The notes under the pieces were generated by a model, which did not search any database, was not told where the DNA came from, and saw only the letters and a program-made list of their open reading frames with translations. The position numbers were made by a program, and so were the translations under genes. This document shows positions 30,822-42,100 of a stretch of DNA of 64,000 nucleotides, piece by piece (the first letter of the stretch is position 1; the number at the start of each line of letters is the position of its first letter). Source of the DNA: Lentinula raphanica. Taxonomy: Eukaryota > Basidiomycota > Agaricomycetes > Agaricales > Omphalotaceae. The DNA is taken from contig JANVFP010000039.1 of assembly GCA_027919835.1 (NCBI GenBank), positions 62,001-126,000 of the forward strand, written 5' to 3'.

Positions 30822-32770
30822 ATGTCTTCTTCCAATGACGCGCCAATTCTATCTTCCCTGCTCTCTTCTTCTAGCTCGAGCTATCTCATAGCCTATGCCG
30901 TTCCATGCTTCTTGATTTCTCTCGCTCTGACGTTTGGAGGAACATTCCTAATGCTCGATCGGACGAGGAGGAAGAGGAAGAAGTTGTTAACCCAGCCGAC
31001 GACGACGATGACAAGACTAACGCAATCGTTCTCTGAGCTCGAAGGAGGTATTGGTGGCGTTATGATTGGCTATGCATTCGGAGGCATGTATCTCACTCCA
31101 AACTCTGTGTATCCCCCATTAATCGATATCCTTTTGCAGTTCATCTCTCGACTTTCCTCACTTCGGACATTCTCTTCACGAACTCATCCCTTACACTCTC
31201 ACCTGCAGCGTTTACCGCTATCTGGGTACTCTCTTCACTATTCTCTGCATTTCTTAGCGGCCGATATGCCATTGTTGCACTTATGCTCACCGCACTCACT
31301 GGCGGTTCCCTCTTCTGCCTAGCCCTGAGCATCATCATCCACCCTCCGCTCGAGGCACGTATCGTGCTCGTCATCGTAGGAATGTGCGTACTCCTCCTCG
31401 GAACCCTCCTCAGTTCCTTCCTCGCTCCCTTATCCATGTTCAAACACGGTCTATGTCGATTCGGAACTGCGTCCACCGGCTCGTTTGGTGTCACAATGAC
31501 CATCGCACTCTTATCTTCCTCGACCCCGTCCTGGTCTTCTCCATATACCCATCTCTACCTCTCCTCCTCCGCTTCCTGGTCTTCTTCCGCCGAAAAGGCT
31601 TTCTCAGCCATGTTCTGTTTGTTGCTCATATCGGGCTGTGTAGGAGACTGGACTTTGAACAGGAAATGGGGAGAAAGTCCCGAGGAAAGATGGGATGAGT
31701 ATTTGGAGGACTATCTAGAAGGTTACGGAGGCGATCCGAACAGAGCAGGAGTATTCGAGAAGGAAAAGTCTTTGTGGGAAAAGGTCGTCGGGAGTTTTAG
31801 TACGGAATCTACCAAGGGCAAATCACATTCGTTCGATAGCGTACCCACAAAACTCCATAAAGCCAGCTCGAAATCCATCTCGGACGAGGATACCTTGCCG
31901 GTATACGAATACAACCCTCCACCTGGACTCCTTTCGAAGAAACATCGAAAGGCAATCCAATTCGGAAGACGGAAGGAGGTGGTCAAGTTCAGACCTTTGG
32001 ATGAAGACGACGACTCAGAGGACGACGAGAAGGCAGACCGAGCTGGGCCTCCGGAATATTCAGATTACGAGGACGAAGGTCAGGAAGAAAGCGATATCTC
32101 GACTGCAAAGCCAACGCCCGGGACGCCGATGAAGACGAATACTCCGAACGCAGGCGAGCCACCCTCGTGGTCTCCTTCTTTTCTGAAAGACCACCGCCGT
32201 TCCTCTCGGTCTATTCCCTTGTCCTCTACATCCTCAGCGTCCTCTGAGCGGACCGCGGTACCGATGTCATCGACCTCGTCATCTGTTCCTTCTTCTTCTA
32301 CTGCCCATATGCCATCTTCACCGACTGTCTCTTCCGCTTCTCCTGTCGACACCGTACAACTACAACCGCAAACACCGACGCGAACACAAGCACCTGCAGC
32401 AGGGCAGGTACCAGTACCAGTACCTGGATTAGTAGCAGTCCCACCCACGCCGTCCCTCCTCACCGCCATAAACAGAGTCGAGAGAGCCCGGAAGGAGGCG
32501 TACACGTTTGATCATGGACTTCCCTCTTCTCCTTCTCCTGGTCTTCATCAGGCCCAGGCCATGCTGAGCGAGGGTCAGCGGCTCGACATCGAGGGTCAGC
32601 GGCTCGACATCGAGGGTCAGCGGCTCGACATCGAGACGGGGAAGACAGAGGCAATCAAGGATGAAGGGGAGGGAGGAAGTGAAGAACAAGGACGAGGGCG
32701 AGGACGCGGACGCGGACAGCGTTGGGATGAGTTTTGGAAGGATGTAAAGGAGGTTGGTAATAAGAGGTAG
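30822..32770 (+). CDS. DUF4203 (TM198-like) multi-pass membrane protein with long cytoplasmic tail
   Basis: Exons 30822-31083 and 31140-32770 give 630 aa. The intron fits the frame only with a GC donor (GGAG|GCATGT ... TTTTGCAG, 56 nt), a rare GC-AG intron. The first about 300 residues contain about seven hydrophobic segments: one near residue 25, the GGIGGVMIGYAFGG turn, then several up to MFCLLLISGC. This resembles PF13886. The remaining about 330 residues are disordered, with acidic patches, a Ser-rich block and Pro/Gln/Val-rich sequence. A 21-bp unit (coding EGQRLDI) occurs three times at 32570-32632. The C terminus has a RGRGRGRGQR run. Probably a plasma-membrane or endomembrane protein of unknown role. 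Confidence 0.75.
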
Positions 32771-33216
32771 TGAGACACTGTCGTTGCGGATTTGCCGTAC
32801 GCTTGCGTTACTCTTGCGACACACGCTGGTCCAACATACCTTCGTGCTGTTCTCTTTTTCTTCGTCCTCCCGTTGACTTTTCTTATTGATATCTATTGCT
32901 TATCATCTTGGTTCCCAGGTTTACCCTTTCATCGGTTTTCCTCTTCTTGTTCACGATCCTCTCATGAATGATTTACGAATGCTTATGAACAAGTGGTTGT
33001 CTTAACTGTACTGCATGATCAGGCGACCTTCACTTCAAACGCCTCGCGAAGGCGACCTGCAGTCTACGCATGAGTCAACTTAAACTCAGCTCAAATTCTC
33101 GATATAGCTGGAAGGACACCGAAGTAACGAATAATAAATATCAGCCAGTGATATTATCGAACTGTAGCCACGAATAATCTTTGTACGATCATACCGCAGA
33201 AGATCTGGCACTAGTT
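32771..33216. other. intergenic, 3' flanks of converging genes
   Basis: Nothing coding was seen. The first part should hold the 3' UTR and polyadenylation site of the DUF4203 gene. Confidence 0.5.
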
Positions 33217-34206
33217 TTATACCTGATCCATATCCTCCTCTTTGATCGAGTTTGGAGCGGCTAGCATGAAACTATTGTACTCATCATTCGAAAGGGCCAC
33301 CTGGAGGGACTTCTCTGATTTCTTCCCCTGCGCATACTCACCCTTAAACACATCAACCTTGAGCTTCCTGGAGGAGTCGAGCATCCCAATCTTTGCACAA
33401 CCCTTTCCGTCAAAGCCCAACGGTGAGCCATCCTCGACAAAGACCAGGAGATCATCATCCATCAACGCATACACATTTCCAGCATAAGAATTGTCGGGTT
33501 TCCAAGTGATTTGGCCTCCGTTCGGATGGCTCTTCGAAACTCGCCGAAATATGATAGTATAGAACAGAACCACAGACAGAGAGACGAAGAAAATGTGAGA
33601 TCACTTCTAGAATCCATCTGCCTCAGTACTAGTGGATGACTTCAACTTTGAGCTCCCTTGATATGACCATGAGACAAATGATCATGAAACGCCAGATGGT
33701 CTCATGAACCGATTCTCCACTGTCGCCGAGACTCGAAACCAGTTCTTCATTGCCATGTAGAATGAATGAGGGCATGGCTGAGGAGTGTGAGATCTGGTCT
33801 GAATGTGTGGGCAGGATCAACGAAGTATGGGACTCCAGGTTTGCCCATGAGGACATAGGAGACACCACTGCTTAAAAAGCACATGGGGTCGAAGGCAAGA
33901 TCCTTTTCAAGGAAGCCTCGACCAGCGCTTGGGAAATGCACTGGTTCGCCGTGAAGATCCTGGACGAAACCAAGGTAGCGTTGGAGTGATGATGAGGAAG
34001 TGAGTGAGTTGTGTTCCAGAAAGACCAAATGGAAAAAAAAAATTTTTCCCAAATGATTCATCCGGAACAAACTCGGCGTCCAAAAGTAGTGAGATGATGA
34101 GTGTGCGCACTGCGGCTGCCAGTGGAGTCGAGAAGAACAGACTCGACGTCGAAAGGCAGCGATGCGAAGAGCTCACTATGGGATGGATAAAGATTAAGTA
34201 TGGCAA
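33217..34206 (-). pseudogene. unrecognised gene, possibly broken
   Basis: Several minus-strand stretches read like protein but do not join cleanly. At 34206-34040 a frame starts with a signal-like segment and reaches VPDESFGKNFF. At 34050-33747 a second frame holds LQRYLGFVQDLHGEPVHFP and VLMGKPGVPYFVDPAHTF. At 33573-33217 a third holds ITWKPDNSYAGNVYALMDDD and SLQVALSNDEYNSFML. The first two are out of phase across an A10/T5 homopolymer at about 34033-34047. That is either a frameshift, a sequencing error, or a missed intron. No family is recognised. The last part is the most convincingly coding. Confidence 0.35.
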
Positions 34207-34690
34207 ACTTCTGTGGTTGATCCCGAGGGAATAGCTGAGACCCGACGGAAACCAGCCTTGGCCAAATTTATGTCAAATTTGAAATTTGCCCTCTCTGAAG
34301 TTACATCAGGTTACATCTAGCGTAGGTCCTGGTAGGTCCCGGACTCCCGGTCTGTCAATCTCAGGCCTCAGGGTATGTCAGGGTATACTATGTCCTGGTC
34401 CTGGCATAGGTAGGCATTTACTACCCTCCGTTGGTCTCCTTTCACCTCCGTAGGCTGCTTCGGGCGTGGACTGTAGTCTTATCTCTTGAAAGTACATAGA
34501 AGAGTCTTACCTGAAGAAGAAGCTAGGGCAGGGTAAAGCGTGTTACTTAGCCACAAAGCTACACCGGTAGACATGAATGGAACTTCAAAGCTCACATCAA
34601 CGCTTCGAGAAGACTCAGCGAAGATGATTCTCCCTCAGGTTAACGCCCATGTCTGTCGCTCGATACATTCATTGAACAAATGAAGTTACA
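34207..34690. other. intergenic, no gene seen
   Basis: Contains several near-repeats of GGTCC and TGGTAGGTCC-like sequence at about 34320-34430 and no coding signal. Confidence 0.4.
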
Positions 34691-35452
34691 TTACGACAGA
34701 TTTCCAAGTGCATCCGACCGCAGATAGATAGTAACGTTTTGGCAAGTGGTGAAGTTGAATCCGTAACTGGAGCTATAGCTTGCCGGATTGAAAACGACGC
34801 CTTGGAAGAGAGGGATGTCGATTCGATTACATATCGCCCAGCCTGAAGTAGATCCCATAACACCAAGCAATGGACCGTCGATCAAAGGCCCATGAGGGTC
34901 GGTATTGGGCTGCAGCACAAGAGTTAGCGTAGATTTCACAATCTGATTCTTATGTACGTACTACTTCGCAGTAATCATCGGAAATACCAGCTTCGTTGGC
35001 ATCGGCAGCTAGACTGAAGGGAGCTGAACCTCCTGTGTCAACGCTATTCGAGATCCAAGTCGCGTTCACTCCGTTGGCATCCGGAGAACCTATCCCAACC
35101 AGACCTGAGTTGTTCAGTTGGAAAAGACTGGCGATCACTGTTCCACCGAGGTCATCGGGCTAACGGAAGGAGTGAATGAGAGAATTCCAAACAGTGAGAT
35201 AGAAAGACTTACAGCTAGGTAAGCCTTGGTAGCGCTCGAATTGCCATTGCTAGTGTCGTTGGAGAAAGAGGTCAACGCGAGAGGAACGGTGACTCTACTC
35301 TCGTAATGAGCCCATAACTCGAAAGAGGCGTTGTTATCTTTGATGCCAACAGAGGGCCATCCGTTGCATCCGTTGTCTCGTCTGAGGATCGCAGCACCAA
35401 AGGCACTCGGAACAAGAAGAAGAAGTGAAGAAAGGGTGATGAAGTTGATCAT
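34691..35452 (-). CDS. small secreted protein, function unknown
   Basis: Exons 35452-35213, 35159-34962 and 34909-34691 give 218 aa, all joined in phase 0 by introns of 53 and 52 nt. The N terminus MINFITLSSLLLLVPSAFGA is a signal peptide, and ILRRDN directly after may be a dibasic processing site. The mature protein is rich in Asn/Ser/Gly with several N-glycosylation sequons (NNAS, NDTS, NSS, NLS) and four or more Cys that could form disulfides. No domain is recognised. A TTATAA box about 110 bp upstream (minus side, near 35565) fits as core promoter. Likely an extracellular or wall-associated protein. Confidence 0.7.
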
Positions 35453-36015
35453 TTTTTGACGAAAGAAGTTTCTAGTCGTGAAATTTCGTGAGTCGTGAAA
35501 AGTCGTAAGTTGGTCGTTCGTTGCAGAGAGTTTGGGAGAGGATTTCGGACGATGTAATCTTATAAGTATGTGCTGCGAGGCGCTTTAGCGTGCACGGCAG
35601 TGCTGTTGCACATGGTACTGATGGACTCTGATAGGGACATCAGAAGTTGGCGTTTCACTTTTGTGGTGCAGAGTACGGTTTTCCGATGCCTGTAAGCTGA
35701 CCTTCTGCTACGTCCTCATGATAGTTCGAGTCCTTAAGTTCGAGTCCTTAGAAACATCAACGACTCGAAGCTACACAGGACTCCGAAGTCTGGCAGTGGT
35801 AGCTTAACCCGCCCGAAGACGAACGCCAAGGAAGGATGAAGATGGAATTCTTCTCGATGAGGCTTGAGCGAATTCGAATTCATTTCCCGACGGGGATGAA
35901 TGTATAACATCTTTACTCGATGTAGGCAAGCTTCAGCCTTCTGCACTCCAAAGCCTGACTAAGGACGGGTTCACGACTTCGCTGCGGATTCACCATCCTT
36001 AGCAGTCTCAAAGCC
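35453..36015. other. intergenic, promoter of the secreted protein and 3' flank of the glycosidase
   Basis: TATA-like TTATAAG near 35565 serves the minus-strand gene. No other feature is visible. Confidence 0.45.
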
Positions 36016-38511
36016 TCACAGCGCCGTACTCAAACCCTCGACTCGAACATTCCATCCACTTCGAGGAAACCCGGGCGCGTCATCTTCACTCCCATCCCAC
36101 CCCTGCGCCATCATTGCCGTTGCATAGAGCAGTGCCCCCGATCCGGGAAAATACGGGCTGTGGCAAAAAGGAAAAAAAATGAAGATGAGATATGATAGGA
36201 AACAATCTGCGGGCGATAACCAGATCATATCGAAAATTGGAAGGACGTACGTTGGCACTCTCACACCGCCTATGGGCATCCCAACATCATCGAATTGGAA
36301 AAGCGGATGAAGGAGCCATTCGACAGCCTTCTCCGTCTCGTTGTTTCGTGCAGCAGACATGGCTAGCATCGGGAAATCCCAGCTAAGTAAAGAAAACGAG
36401 ATCAGTCATCAACAGATATCACCGTACACTCAAAACTCACCCCCAACAATTACTAAAATTCCACGTCGCCCACACTTTCTCCGCCGTCAATTTCGCGATG
36501 GTCAAGTTCAGACCTGGAGTCTCCGGAAGCCACCCATGAAGTCCAACCAATGCCGGATGATCATTAATATACTCCGGATCCGTCCAAAAATCATCCTCAA
36601 TCCCGTCATACACCGCATACGTCCCATTTTCAACCGGCAACGGCGCCAGATTCTCCCTAACCACACTCCAATTCCTCGGCACCTCTCCCATCCTCTCCAT
36701 CCACCCCTCCGCCAGCCCGAGCCCCAACCTCCAATACGCCAACTCAAACGCGGGGTTGATCGTCACGTTGGGACTCGTATCCTCCGCTACGACGTACATC
36801 GGTGGTCCTAGATCGTACACCCCCGTCGAATCGTTGTGCCACGCAAAGACCGACATCCAATCCGCCGTTGCACGGATGACTTTGGACCATTTGGTTAGCG
36901 TGGCGTTTGAGGGGAACGCGCGGTACTCGTATTCAGCGAAGACTAGAGGGTGGGGTTGTTCCCAGATGAGCAGGTTGTTGATCTCGCCGGGTGAGGAACG
37001 GCCATAGGGGTCTGTCATTTTGGGCCAGCGAGCGCCTGTGGGCCAGCCTTGTTGGACTTGAGCACGGATGAGAGAGGTTTCGAGGAATCGGTCGTAGACG
37101 CCGGTTGAACGATGGAGGAGATCCCAATTGTTCCATAATGCCCAGTGGGCACAGTGCCAGAAGTATTGCTCCATGTGGAATTTCCTGAGAAGACGCGTCA
37201 ATGTAAGACACTAAGAGATGAAACGAGCAACGGTACAGCGACTGACCCATACTAAGCCAACGCAGGATATGAAGCACAGCTAAGCTTGGGTGCACAGGCT
37301 AATGCAAAACTTACCCAACCGTCATTCACTAAACCGGACTAGAAACAACATTGAGAGACAGAAGAAACAAAGACGGAGGGCTCACGTACCTCTTGAGGTG
37401 GATTATCTTCTGCCTCGTTAACTCTCATCAAGTACCTAGACAAAATGATTCGTCTCTGTAATTCATCCGCCCTAGGATCCGTCGACCCAGTCAAGAGGTC
37501 AATGAATCCGCTGGTCGTCCAGTATGCTTCCCAAGCATCAACGGACGACTGCACCACGGTGACGTTGTTGGGAATCTGATGGGGTAGGACATCGTTGTAG
37601 GAAATGACGAGAGAAAATGTGTCCGTCACGTTTTGAGGAAGGATAGTATAACAATGGGCAACAGGTGAATCGCGAGTGATGTTAATTGTCGTAGTGCTAC
37701 CGACAGTGGTGTAGAAGATAGCGTCGACCATCTGATGCATGATCTGAGCCTGTATTCCACTATCGTCGCTGCTGCTCTCGTTCAATAACGTCGTGGTGTG
37801 ATTGGAAAAAAGAGCAGAGCTGTAGTTCCCGACGAAAGGAGCACTGAATTTCTGAGAGCCATCCGCCCAGGGAAAGTCGAGAAACAGTCCTAAACGCGTC
37901 GAAGTCTCGAGTGGGTTGGCAGATAGCATAGGAGACACGATCTTGACTGAAACCGCAGATGTATCTTGTGCTGAAGTCGTGGTGACATTGATCGAAGTGC
38001 CATTGAAGCTGAAGGAACTCGACATGATACCCGTCCAAAGATCCAGCGTTTGGTGCATATCACTGAGATCACTCTCAGTAATATTGCGCGTCTCTCCGGT
38101 TTGAGCATCCAGAAAAGCCAGCCCGACACTCCCAAGGTTCACGCGATTCGGGTTTGCCGTTAACCACTGTTCAATTTCAGGATCACCACCGAAATCATAC
38201 TGGACCAGACGACCATGATTGTACCATGATTGGCCTTGATAGTTGTAAACGTCCTCAATAGTACGATTGGGTGGCAACGAATCGTTTTTCCAGCCCCAAG
38301 AAGACATGATCGCGAAGGGAAGGAAGGTTTGTAGACCAGTAACGTCTGCACCGAACGCAAAGTTGCCGTTCCCGACCTGCATTGGCGTAGTGGGATTGGA
38401 AGCATTACGAGTGGGCGAGTATTTTGAAACCAGCGAGTGTCGGTCTATTGCAGCATATGTGGTAGAAAGCACCGCTAAGAATAGGAAGAGATGGTGTTTG
38501 GGGAGAAACAT
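36016..38511 (-). CDS. secreted six-hairpin (alpha/alpha-barrel) glycoside hydrolase, GH65/GH95-like
   Basis: Six exons (38511-37390, 37338-37315, 37251-37247, 37184-36441, 36382-36250 region, 36157-36016) give about 722 aa; the fifth exon ends at 36251. The third exon is only 5 nt (TATGG), needed to keep phase and to yield NDGWYGKFHMEQYFWH. Met at 38511 gives a clean signal peptide (MFLPKHHLFLFLAVLSTTYA); an upstream Met at 38547 is less likely. The N-terminal half is a beta-sandwich region with more than ten N-glycosylation sequons. The C-terminal half has the barrel motifs GKFHMEQYFWHCAHWALWN, WPKMTDPYG, EYEYRA, GWDFPMLAMSAARNN and PYFPGSGALLYATAMMAQGW. The substrate is unknown; an extracellular or vacuolar glycan hydrolase is expected. 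Confidence 0.85.
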
Positions 38512-38636
38512 ATCGGATGAGAGCAGGGAGTTTGGGTGTGTTGCCACATATATCTGAGGTTTTTGACCAATTAGCCAGCGTTGGAGTTACATAGAAGATG
38601 TATCATGGGGTACCAAGCGGTGCTTCTCTGGTAGAC

Positions 38637-38652
38637 GCGACTGGCATCGTGA

Positions 38653-38654
<2 letters not shown>
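38637..38654 (+). repeat. target-site duplication of the LINE, copy 1
   Basis: GCGACTGGCATCGTGATC (18 bp), identical to 45817-45834 at the other side of the element. Confidence 0.95.
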
Positions 38655-38685
<31 letters not shown>

Positions 38686-39143
38686 CCTTCTATGTATAAC
38701 CGCTAGCAAGTAAGTCTATGTACTAAGGCGCGGGGAGGTGCTTAGCACCTCCATCCCGTTCTGTATCGTACTGTCTGTTTGTGTCTGTGTAGTAAGTAGT
38801 AGAGCTAAATGTTATCGTGATGGGTATGACAGGATCTTTGGTGTGTTGGTGTTCGTGTTCGGCCTTAAGCCTTTGTATATGAAGTAAGGAATGTCTGAAC
38901 TTTGCATCGCGCACTCCGACCCCGTTAATGAGGAGGGCGTCAGGGCAAAACCAAGTCCCCTTTCCGGGCGTAACCGCTCCGTGGCCTCTGGCTCTTGCTG
39001 GACTTGGGCGGTGTCCTCGGTGTTCCTCCTCACCGATGACACCAAATCCCACGCAACTGGGTGGTGAGCCCAGCGCACCAACGCCCGGGCTTTCGTGCGC
39101 GTGCTCTACGAGTGTAAGATTGTATGTAAGTGGTAAAGGTTAC

Positions 39144-42100
39144 TTATTCGTCTTCATTGTCGGTGTTGTAGTCGTCCTCATCGACTACCTCGTCCCTCCA
39201 GTCTGCTTCCATAATGTCTTGGTTGTTGTCCTCGTTGTCGTCGTTGAGCCATTCGTCAATCTCGTCGTGAATGCCTCGGGGTCGGTAGCTAGGTGGTTTT
39301 GGTGGTTGTCTCGGTTTTCCGGTGACCGTGAAGGCCCCGGACATGTCCAGGAACTCGATGAGTGCTTCGATGCCTTCCTCCGTTCCTAGGATATCCGTCA
39401 GGCAGATGTCCTGTGATACTTTTTGTAGAATGTATCGGTAATCCTCATATTTCGGGCATTCCCTCAGGATATGCTCTCTAGTCTGTAGTTCTGCGCCGCA
39501 CGGGCAGTCAACGTTCTTTATGGGTACGAACTTTGAATAGTACTCGCCTAAGAATGCATGCCCTGTTCTGCACTGCATCAATCTCCCGAAAGTCTCCCGT
39601 GGTGTGGATTTGAACCGTTTGGTGGGTTTCAGTGCTGGTGGTAGTCGGTTAGCTATTGCAAATCTTCCGATGACCGACCTCTGATCCCAGATCTTCTTCC
39701 ACGCCAATTCCGTCTTTTTTTTGTTCATCCTTAGTGCATTCGACCTTGACCTTTTCCATATTGTTTCGTTTGCCCTTTCCGCTCCCGCCTTGGCAAGTCT
39801 GTCCGCGCGTTCGTTACCTTTTATTCCTGTGTGGCTCGGGGTCCATGCCACTTCGACCGAATGTGATGGGTCAGATAGGAATTCCGTGACTTTTCTGTGG
39901 AAGTTTGAGCAATATACTTGGCCTGGCTTCGGCGAGACGTCGAATATGGCATCTACTGATGAAGCACTGTCAGTAAAGAATTGCCAATGTTTTACCTCTG
40001 GGTGTTGTTCTGTGTAGGCTGCTGCCAAGCCCGCTGCGAAGCTTAGGGCTACTACTTCTCCATCATACGCCTCCGCGTAGATCCCTAGTCCGATACTTCT
40101 GTGAAATTTCTCCTGTGTTCCATGGTAAGCTACTAGCCCTGCTCCTGCTCTTCGTACCCTATGAACAGGTTTCAGTGAGCCATCGGTGTATATAACCAGA
40201 TTTTCATTCGAGTTTTGGAGTTCACTCAGCTTTTGGTTGTGTTCCTCTACCAGTTTGGACAGTCTTTCCTTTTTGTCCTTTGCCTTGTCTTTTGGTGGGG
40301 GTCGGACAAACCGCAATTGTTCCCCGAAGCTGCTCCTAGTCTTCCTCCACGGTGGCGTTAGGAATGGCAGGATCCGTTCATCTTCCGGATCCGTGTGTTT
40401 CGCTATCTCTTGAAGTTGAGTTGTTCTTCGTTGGTCTTTCCCACTCTGATTTCCCCGTCGGAACTTGATTGGGGGTGGGTACGGCGGTGGGTTTCCTGCA
40501 CGCCACGAGTCATCCAGTCTTTGGATCACTGGGTTGTTCGTGCTTAGCTTGTTGAACCTTAGTGCACACGCCCGGTTCAGCCTATCCAGCTCGAGCCGTA
40601 TCGGAGGAATCGACGCTTCGATTTCCATTGCCACGATTGGGGTAGTCCTGAAAACTGCACATATCAGCCTTAATCCACGATGTTGTATTTTTTCGAGAAG
40701 TTTTTCGTGTGTTTTCTTACCCGTCCACCACGCTGGGCTGGCGTATGTCATTACCGGTATTACGCAGCTTTTATACATGATGCGCATGTGGTGTTGAGAC
40801 AGTCCTTTCACGGTGTTTGCTAACATTGTCAGTGTTCCTAGTGCTTTACCTGCGTTACCTGCCAGCGTCTTGACGTGGTGATTAAACAGGAGCTTCCTGT
40901 CGAGGTATACGCCCAACCATTTCACGATTGGCTGAGGTTTCACCTCGCGCGTTACCCCATCCCTGTCGGTGAACGATATCGACGGGGATATGTTATTGTC
41001 GGTCTTGCGTCTTGTGTAGTGTGCGAGTTCGCGTTTTTCGTAGTCGTACTCGAAACCTACCTGTACGGCCCATGGGGCTATGGTCTTCTCCCACACTTTT
41101 TGGATGACCCGAGTGTTCACTTCCAGTGATGGTGAGGATACATATACCTTTCCGTCGTCGACGTACATGAGCAGGTTCGGCGGTGTTGTTCGTACACCCG
41201 AGTCGTTCAAGTCGTTGATGTCTTGTAGGCCTGGGGCGTCGTAGCGTAGTTTTTCTAGGAGTTCTGCTGCGTAGAATGCCGATAGGATGGGGGAGAGGGG
41301 GGATCCTTGGGGTGTTCCATTTTGCACTTCCTTGAGCTCTGAGACAATCCCATCCACGCATACTGCGGCCTTTCGGTCCTCCAGGAAGGACTTGACGAAC
41401 TTGACCATTTGCAGTGGGATCTTCTTTCTTCGGAGTTCCGCTAGTAGTCTATCGTGGTTCACGAAATCAAAGAAACCTTTAATATCAAAAGTTAGCGCTG
41501 TCGTTACCAAACCTTGGTTCCACGCTGCCTGGACGTCGTTTGTGAACGTTAGAATGGCGTCTGTTGTGGAGTAGCCTGTTCTGGCGCCAAACTGCTGATT
41601 TGGGATCAGGTCAGCTTCCGCCGCCATGTGTTGGAGTCTTCTCGCTACGATCTTTTCGAGGACCTTCCCTAGGCACTCCAGCAAGGTGATCAGCCGGTAC
41701 GCACGCGGTTTGGAGTAATCTGGTTTGCGGGGTTTTCGTAGGGCCACCGCTATGGCCTTCCGCCATAACTTCGGGTGGTAGCCCATCCTGAGGCACTTAC
41801 GGTATATCTCCGTGAGCAGGCTTCGTTGGGCTTGTAACGCCCATTTCACCTGTCGGTAGCCTTGTTGCGAGAAACCCGGCGCTGAGGTATTGCTTGTATC
41901 TGCTATGGCTTCGTTAATCTCGGTGTCAGTCACGTCATGGAAGGGAATGTCATCTGGTAGCGGTTCAGTCAGGTCTACCTCAAACCGTTGTGTCAGCTGA
42001 GGGGGTGGTTGGTACAGCTCCTCCCGGAGAGCCTCACACTTCTCCTCGTGTGTCGTGGCCGGTGGCCGACCCACTCTCTGTATTGCTGGCATTGGGTAAT

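Noticed and set aside
38655..38685. T31 tract as an ordinary simple repeat
   Set aside because: It sits directly inside an 18-bp target duplication and at the 3' end of a minus-strand LINE, so it is the element's A tail.
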